A stretch of DNA of 64,000 nt from UBA7803 sp036381275. Its GTDB lineage: Bacteria > Pseudomonadota > Gammaproteobacteria > Pseudomonadales > Azotimanducaceae. This document shows positions 59,191-64,000 of this stretch, one piece after another. Positions within the stretch are counted from its first letter, which is position 1. Each line of letters opens with the position of its first letter. A model generated the notes under the pieces. That model did no database searches. It worked only from the letters and a program-made list of their open reading frames with translations, and was not told the origin of the DNA. The stretch covers positions 124,001 to 188,000 of the forward strand of contig DASVDC010000143.1 in the NCBI GenBank assembly GCA_036381275.1, given 5' to 3'. A program made the translations under genes and the position numbers.

Positions 59191-60450
59191 ATGGCGAAAG
59201 CCAACGCGTTCTACGCTCAGTCCGGCGGAGTGACCGCCGTGATCAACGCCAGTGCCTGCGGTGTGATCGAGACCGCGCGCCAGCACCGGGACAGGATCGG
59301 TAAGGTCTATGCCGGGCGCAACGGCATCCTCGGCGCGCTCACCGAGGAGCTGATCGACACCAGCCGCGAATCGGCGAAGACCATCGCCGCGCTGCGCCAC
59401 ACCCCGGGCGGCGCGTTCGGCTCGTGCCGCTACAAGTTGAAGAGCCTCGAGGAGAACCGGCGCCAGTACGAGCGGCTGATCGAGGTGTTCCGCGCGCACG
59501 ACATCCGCTACTTCTTCTACAACGGCGGCGGCGATTCCCAGGACACCGCGCACAAGGTGTCGCAGCTCTCCACCGCGATGGACTTCCCGATCACCTGCAT
59601 CGGGATACCGAAGACGGTGGACAACGATCTGCCGCACACCGATTGCTGCCCCGGCTTCGGCTCGGTGGCGAAGTACGTCGCGGTCTCCACCCGGGAAGCC
59701 GGCCTCGACGTGGCCTCGATGTACGGCACGTCGACGAAGGTCTTCATACTGGAAGTGATGGGCCGGCACGCCGGCTGGATCGCGGCCGCCGCGGGGCTCG
59801 CCGCGGAGCAGCCGGGCGACCCGCCGCACGTGATCCTGATGCCCGAGGTGCCGTTCGACCGCGAGCGCTTCCTCGCCCGGGTACGCGAGAGCGTGCAGGA
59901 ATTCGGCTACTGCGTGGTGGTCGCGTCCGAGGGCACGCAGCACGCGGACGGCACCTTCCTCGCGGACGCGGGCACCAAGGACGCGTTCGGCCATACCCAG
60001 CTCGGCGGCGTGGCGCCGTACCTGGCGCAGATGATCCGCGACGAGCTCGGCTACAAGTACCACTGGGCGGTGGCCGACTATCTGCAGCGCGCCGCGCGGC
60101 ACCTCGCGTCCGCGACCGACGTGGAGCAGGCGTACGCGGTCGGCAAGGCGGCGGTGGAATTCGCGCTCGCCGGCAAGAACGCCGTGATGCCCACCATCGT
60201 GCGCAAGAGGGACAAGCCCTACCGCTGGACGGTGGGAGAAGTGCCCCTCTCCGAGGTCGCGAACGTGGAACGCAAGATGCCGAAGAACTACATCACCCGC
60301 GACGGCTTCGGCATCACCGAGGCGGCGCGCACCTACCTCGCGCCGCTGATCGCCGGCGAGGACCCGCCGCCGTACCGGAACGGCCTGCCGCAGTACGCGC
60401 GGCTGAAGCACGTGCTGGTGCCGAAGAAGCTGCCGTCGTTCGAGCCGTGA
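59191..60450 (+). CDS. pfp: Pyrophosphate-dependent 6-phosphofructokinase
   Basis: 419 residues. Donor-site signature NGGGDSQDTA: Asp115 stands where ATP enzymes have Gly104, which marks PPi use. PKTVDNDLPHTD has Lys141 and the catalytic Asp, and VMGRHAGWIAA follows, with VVASEGTQHADG later. It interconverts fructose-6-phosphate and fructose-1,6-bisphosphate reversibly with PPi. AAGGAG lies upstream of ATG 59191. The next lipoprotein gene overlaps it, and a membrane pyrophosphatase gene follows on the other strand, linking both to cellular PPi. Confidence 0.93.
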   Translation: MAKANAFYAQSGGVTAVINASACGVIETARQHRDRIGKVYAGRNGILGALTEELIDTSRESAKTIAALRHTPGGAFGSCRYKLKSLEENRRQYERLIEVFRAHDIRYFFYNGGGDSQDTAHKVSQLSTAMDFPITCIGIPKTVDNDLPHTDCCPGFGSVAKYVAVSTREAGLDVASMYGTSTKVFILEVMGRHAGWIAAAAGLAAEQPGDPPHVILMPEVPFDRERFLARVRESVQEFGYCVVVASEGTQHADGTFLADAGTKDAFGHTQLGGVAPYLAQMIRDELGYKYHWAVADYLQRAARHLASATDVEQAYAVGKAAVEFALAGKNAVMPTIVRKRDKPYRWTVGEVPLSEVANVERKMPKNYITRDGFGITEAARTYLAPLIAGEDPPPYRNGLPQYARLKHVLVPKKLPSFEP

Positions 60451-60740
60451 GCGGAAGGCTTCGACTCATCGCGGTGGCGACGGCGGTGCTGACCGCGCTG
60501 GCCGGCTGCGCCGGCACCGGGGCGGTGCGGCAGAATCCCGACGGCACGCTCAGCATCGACTGCGCGGGCGGCTACCACGACTGGAGCCGCTGCCACGCGC
60601 GCGCCGCCGATGCCTGCGGCCGCGCCGGCTACGAGATCGTCGCGCGCCTCAGCAACGAGGGCAGCTCCGGGGTCGGCGTGCGGGACTGGTCGGTCGGGGG
60701 CAGCGAGGTGGCGCGCACGCTGGTGGTGCGCTGCCGATGA
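60447..60740 (+). CDS. Small lipoprotein
   Basis: 97 residues from GTG 60447, overlapping the phosphofructokinase stop (GTGA). Signal with lipobox LAGC (about C20), then a compact domain with four more cysteines (DCAGGYHDWSRCHARAADAC and the final RCR), likely two disulfides. No family recognised. Translational coupling to a cytosolic enzyme looks accidental. Confidence 0.75.
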   Translation: MSGRLRLIAVATAVLTALAGCAGTGAVRQNPDGTLSIDCAGGYHDWSRCHARAADACGRAGYEIVARLSNEGSSGVGVRDWSVGGSEVARTLVVRCR

Positions 60741-60750
60741 GTCGGCTGCT

Positions 60751-60813
60751 GTGGGAGCGGCCTCCGACCGCGAATTCCCGATCCGAGAATTCGCGGCCGG
60801 AGGCCGCTCCCAC
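60751..60813. repeat. Near-perfect inverted REP pair
   Basis: The forward copy begins GTGGGAGCGGCCTCCGACCG, continues to GAATTC, and is mirrored by a reverse copy ending GCCGCTCCCAC. The arms are about 27 bases with one mismatch region and a 9-base centre. It sits between convergent genes (small lipoprotein and hppA) and can act as a bidirectional terminator. It is the best-preserved REP copy in the window. Confidence 0.85.
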
Positions 60814-60827
60814 ACGAAGGTCAGAGG

Positions 60828-62858
60828 TCAGGACAGCAACGGCGCGATCACCAGGCTGACGATCGCCATCACGTTGATCAGGATGTTCATGCTCGGGCCC
60901 GAGGTGTCCTTGAACGGATCCCCCACCGTGTCGCCCACCACCGCGGCGGCGTGAACGTCGGAACCCTTGCCGCCGAGGTTGCCCTTCTCGACGTGCTTCT
61001 TCGCGTTGTCCCAGGCACCGCCGGCGTTCGCCATCGTCAGCGCGAGCAGCACGCAGCCGAGCAGGCCGCCGCCGAGCACGCCGCCGAGCGTTGCCGGGCC
61101 GAGGCCGAAGCCGACGATCGGCGGTACCGCGACCGCGATCGTCCCCGGAATCAGCATCCGCCGCAGCGCCGCCCGGGTGGCGATGTCCACGCACTTCGCG
61201 GTATCGGGCTCGGCCTTGCCCTCGAGCAGGCCGGGAATCTCACGGAACTGACGACGGATCTCCGTGATCATTTCCATCGCCGCGTCGCCCACCGCGGTCA
61301 TCGTGATCGACGCGATCAGGAACGGGATGATGCCGCCGATGAACAGCCCGATCAGCACGTTCGGATCGCCCAGGTACAGCGTGAAGTCCGGCAGGTTGGC
61401 GCGCACCGTCTCGACGTAAGCGGCGATGATCGCGAGCGCCGCGAGCGCCGCGGCGCCGATCGCGAAGCCCTTGCCGATCGCGGCGGTGGTGTTGCCGAGC
61501 TCGTCCAGCGAGTCGGTGATCCGGCGGGTCTCCGGCCCGAGGCCGCTCATCTCGGCGATGCCGCCGGCGTTGTCCGCGACCGGGCCGTAAGCGTCGATCG
61601 CCATCGTGATGCCGACGGTCGCGAGCATGCCGACCGCCGCGATGCCGACGCCGTAGAGGCCCGCGAGCTGCGTCGACACGAAGATGATCGCGCAGATGCC
61701 GAGCAGCGGGATCGCCACCGACTGCATGCCCACCGCGAGCCCGGTGATCATCACGGTGGCGGGGCCGGTCTTGCCGGCTTCCGCGATCCGCACCACCGGG
61801 CGGGCCGAGGTGTAGTACTCGGTGACCAGGCCGATCAGGATGCCGCCGACGGAGCCCGCGATCACCGACCACCACAGGCCCGTGGCGAGGCCGAAATACT
61901 GAATCACGAAGTAGGCGAGGATGATGAACAGTACCGGTGCGCCGATGGTGCCGAAGCGCAGCGCCGCGGCGGGCTCGCGGTCGGACATCATCCGCACCAG
62001 CACGATGCCGAGGATCGAGCAGACGAGACCGGTGGACGCGAGCAGCAGCGGCAACCCCATCAGCGCGGCCCGCGATTCCCCGTCGTCGGCGATGCCCGGC
62101 GTCAAGTCGCCGAGCAGCGACATGCTGAGCGTCGACGCGATCGCGATGGTCGCGATCATCGCGCCGCAGTAGCTCTCGAAGATGTCGGAACCCATCCCGG
62201 CCACGTCGCCGACGTTGTCACCCACGTTGTCCGCGATCACGCCGGGGTTGCGCGGGTCGTCCTCCGGAATGCCGGCTTCCACCTTGCCGACCAGGTCCGC
62301 ACCGACGTCGGCGCTCTTGGTGTAGATGCCGCCGCCGACCCGCGAGAACAGCGCGACCGTCGACGCGCCCATGCCGAAGCCGTGGATGTTGTGCGCGGTT
62401 TCCGGGTCGCCGCCGAACAGGAGGTACAGCGAGCCGAGCCCGAGCAGCCCCATCGAGGCCACGGTGAGCCCCATGATCGAGCCGCCGAAGAACGCCACCG
62501 ACAGCGCCGCCGCGGGCCCCGACGCGGCCGCTGCGGTGGTGGTGCGGACGTTCGCCTTGGTGGCCGTGTACATGCCGATCCAGCCCGCCAGCGCCGAGGA
62601 GAGTGCGCCCACCAGGTACGCCAAAGCCGTTCCGAACCCGAGAAACAGGTACAGCAGCACGATCAGCACCAGTGCGAAGCCGCCGAGCATGGTGTACTCG
62701 CGCCGCATGAAGACCATCGCGCCGAGGTGGATGGTGTCACCGATCTTCTTGACCTTGTCGGTCCCCTCGCTGAAGCGCGTGACCAGGCCGTAGATGATTC
62801 CCGCGATCAGCAGTCCGGCGATACCGAACAGCGGCGGTATCAGCATGCTATCTATCAT
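60828..62858 (-). CDS. hppA: K+-dependent membrane-bound pyrophosphatase
   Basis: 676 residues with about 16 transmembrane segments. PPi-binding motifs: DVGADLVGKVEAGIPEDDPR near 184-203, DNVGDNVGDVAGMGSD near 210-225, and a C-terminal DTVGDPFKDTSGPS. The position after GNTT is Ala459 (GNTTAAIGKG), not Lys, which marks the K+-dependent class; the DIFESY glutamate is where Na+-pumping members have it. It pumps Na+ (or H+) using PPi. AGGGG precedes the ATG at 62858. Paired functionally with pfp across a REP pair. Confidence 0.94.
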   Translation of the reverse strand: MIDSMLIPPLFGIAGLLIAGIIYGLVTRFSEGTDKVKKIGDTIHLGAMVFMRREYTMLGGFALVLIVLLYLFLGFGTALAYLVGALSSALAGWIGMYTATKANVRTTTAAAASGPAAALSVAFFGGSIMGLTVASMGLLGLGSLYLLFGGDPETAHNIHGFGMGASTVALFSRVGGGIYTKSADVGADLVGKVEAGIPEDDPRNPGVIADNVGDNVGDVAGMGSDIFESYCGAMIATIAIASTLSMSLLGDLTPGIADDGESRAALMGLPLLLASTGLVCSILGIVLVRMMSDREPAAALRFGTIGAPVLFIILAYFVIQYFGLATGLWWSVIAGSVGGILIGLVTEYYTSARPVVRIAEAGKTGPATVMITGLAVGMQSVAIPLLGICAIIFVSTQLAGLYGVGIAAVGMLATVGITMAIDAYGPVADNAGGIAEMSGLGPETRRITDSLDELGNTTAAIGKGFAIGAAALAALAIIAAYVETVRANLPDFTLYLGDPNVLIGLFIGGIIPFLIASITMTAVGDAAMEMITEIRRQFREIPGLLEGKAEPDTAKCVDIATRAALRRMLIPGTIAVAVPPIVGFGLGPATLGGVLGGGLLGCVLLALTMANAGGAWDNAKKHVEKGNLGGKGSDVHAAAVVGDTVGDPFKDTSGPSMNILINVMAIVSLVIAPLLS

Positions 62859-62941
62859 TGACGTCCCCTAGCTGATGGAAGCTCTCGGCCGGCGCCCGCT
62901 TCGAGTTCTCGTTGGCGCCGTACCGACCCCTCGGCGGCGCC

Positions 62942-62966
62942 ATTCTAGCCAATTACCCCAGGTAAT
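62942..62966 (-). promoter_or_regulatory. Candidate hppA promoter with palindrome
   Basis: On the minus strand TAGAAT (62947-62942) is a -10 candidate with TTCTTA 18 bases upstream. Between them ATTACC-TGG-GGTAAT (62966-62952) is a perfect 6+6 inverted repeat, suited to an operator. The AT-rich patch stands out from the GC-rich surroundings. Confidence 0.4.
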
Positions 62967-62995
62967 AAGAACCTGTTCCAGCAAGCCTTCTGGGC

Positions 62996-64000
62996 TTAAC
63001 CGCGGGCCAGCAGCGCCCGCAGATCGGCGAGCCCGGCGTTCGCGCGGGAGATGTACGAGGCCATCACCAGCGAGTGGTTCGCGAGCAGCCCCAGACCGTC
63101 GCCGTTCAGGATCACCGGGCTCCAGACCGTGTCCTGGGTGGGCTCGAGCTCGCGAATGATCTGCTGCAGGCTGACCCGCGCGGCCTTGTTGTCGAGCACG
63201 GCCCCGAAGTCGTGCTCGACCGCCTTCAAGAGGTGCAGCAGCGCCCAGGTCTGACCGCGCGCCTCGTAGAACACGTCGTCGATCTCGAGCCACGGGGTCT
63301 GATAGATCGTCTCGCCGCTCGCCGGCCCATCGGCCGGCGCGGCAGCCGCCGGCGCCTCCTCCCCGGCGCCGCGCGCGGACGGCTCGCCCGCCATCGCGAG
63401 CTCGAGCTGGCGCTTGCCGACGCTGGCCGACAGCCGCTGCGACAGGCTGCCGAGCCGGGTCTCGACGCCGAGCAGCCACTGCTGCAGGTTGTCGGCGCGG
63501 GCGTAGAACTGGGCGCCGGTGGCGTTCGGGTCGGCGAGCCGGCGCAGGTAGCTGCGAAACAGCCGGATGCCTTCGCGGTACTCGCTTTCGGACGGCGGGA
63601 ACGCCCAGCTCGAGTTGTCGAAGAAGAACTTGCCCTCGGCCTCGGAGAGGTCGGGATCCTCGCGGCTCTGGCTCTGCGAGCGCGAGAACTCGATGCGGTA
63701 CGCGCGCGCGACGTCGCGCAGCTGAGTCAGCACGCCGAACTCCCAGTTCGGCACGTTGTCCATCCACACGCCCGGCGGAAACAGGTCGTTGGAGAGATAG
63801 CCGCCGCGCTTCTCGAGCAGCGTCTCGGCGATGCGCAGCACGGTGGCGGTGGTGGTGTAGCCGATCACCAGCGGCCGCCCGTTCTGCTCGGCGTGGCTGC
63901 GCGCGTGCTCGTGCACGTCGAAGGTGTCGGGCTCGTAGTCCCACCACCAGCCGAGAATCAGGCAGATGACGAGGTACAGCGCGACGACGGCCGCGGCCAC
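62996..64000 (-). CDS. DUF2333 family membrane protein, 5' end outside window
   Basis: At least 334 residues, open to the last base, so the N-terminus lies beyond the window. One transmembrane segment near the start (VALYLVICLILGWWWDYEPD), then a periplasmic helical domain: PPGVWMDNVPNWEFGVLTQL and FFDNSSWAFPPSESEYREGI are DUF2333 hallmarks. Function unknown; conserved in gammaproteobacteria. A Pro/Ala-rich spacer at about 205-230 varies between species. Confidence 0.85.
   Translation of the reverse strand: MAAAVVALYLVICLILGWWWDYEPDTFDVHEHARSHAEQNGRPLVIGYTTTATVLRIAETLLEKRGGYLSNDLFPPGVWMDNVPNWEFGVLTQLRDVARAYRIEFSRSQSQSREDPDLSEAEGKFFFDNSSWAFPPSESEYREGIRLFRSYLRRLADPNATGAQFYARADNLQQWLLGVETRLGSLSQRLSASVGKRQLELAMAGEPSARGAGEEAPAAAAPADGPASGETIYQTPWLEIDDVFYEARGQTWALLHLLKAVEHDFGAVLDNKAARVSLQQIIRELEPTQDTVWSPVILNGDGLGLLANHSLVMASYISRANAGLADLRALLARG

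Noticed and set aside
1..64000. CRISPR arrays, tRNA, rRNA or insertion sequences
   Set aside because: No regularly spaced direct repeats, cloverleaf, rRNA or transposase sequence was seen; repeats present are REP-type palindromes and the 21-base AceK units.

Overview
The window is about 70% GC, densely coded and read from both strands. The gene set (syd, greB, aceK, srkA, mpl, a DUF2333 protein, a DUF2970 protein, a PPi-type phosphofructokinase next to a membrane pyrophosphatase) points to the chromosome of a high-GC gammaproteobacterium. It resembles Chromatiales, Nevskiales or Steroidobacterales more than enterics, but the species cannot be named from the sequence alone. There are no rRNA or tRNA genes, CRISPR arrays, insertion sequences or phage blocks that I can support. 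No gene-free stretch exceeds 300 bases. Many neighbouring genes overlap by 1 to 4 bases (ATGA, GTGA, TGATG), so operons with translational coupling are common.

Layout. 0-4.6 kb: a metallophosphoesterase and a cupin of the mannose-6-phosphate isomerase type face an Ada-AlkA fusion glycosylase coupled to an O6-alkylguanine methyltransferase. 4.6-9.8 kb: SYLF protein, aroA, then a minus-strand run of greB, EF-hand protein, ECF sigma factor, anti-sigma-like protein, metal-sensor-like protein and syd. 9.9-14.9 kb: thpR, a two-gene methylthioribose module (mtnA plus class II aldolase), a transsulfuration PLP enzyme and a GNAT. 14.9-18.5 kb: an unusual citrate synthase divergent from a LysR gene, an ArsR regulator with a palindromic operator, and a SIS-domain isomerase. 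18.6-21.6 kb: cytoplasmic GH20 hexosaminidase plus a NahK-like sugar 1-kinase. 21.7-35 kb: mixed metabolic and envelope genes, nadE, a heteromeric-type acyl-CoA dehydrogenase pair, a MOSC protein and a hybrid histidine kinase. 35-47 kb: aceK, SDR, TSUP permease, MBL hydrolase, acyltransferase, srkA, comF and two tandem 600-residue acyl-CoA dehydrogenases.

The most unusual region is 47.2-53.7 kb. Two small related proteins share the start Met-Cys-x-Ala, a Gly run and a DWAEV motif. One of them carries a TonB-box-like EIVVTAPR and a glycine zipper. They sit with a two-helix membrane protein and, divergently, a 639-residue protein whose N-terminus looks like the phage T7 gp13 GNAT family, a HlyB-type ABC exporter without catalytic peptidase residues, and a HlyD-type adaptor. 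The set resembles the Caulobacter Cdz contact-dependent glycine-zipper bacteriocin system, with extra parts. I read it as a candidate type I-secreted toxin and immunity locus.

53.8-64 kb: an MFS transporter, an exported cyclase-family hydrolase, mpl, PPi-dependent phosphofructokinase, a small lipoprotein, K+-dependent membrane pyrophosphatase, and a 5'-truncated DUF2333 gene. A Pseudomonas/Xanthomonas-like REP palindrome (core GTGGGAGCGGCCTCCGACCGC) recurs at least four times, with a fifth weak relative. In three places it supplies the last codons and the stop of a protein gene (ogt, lysR, aceK).
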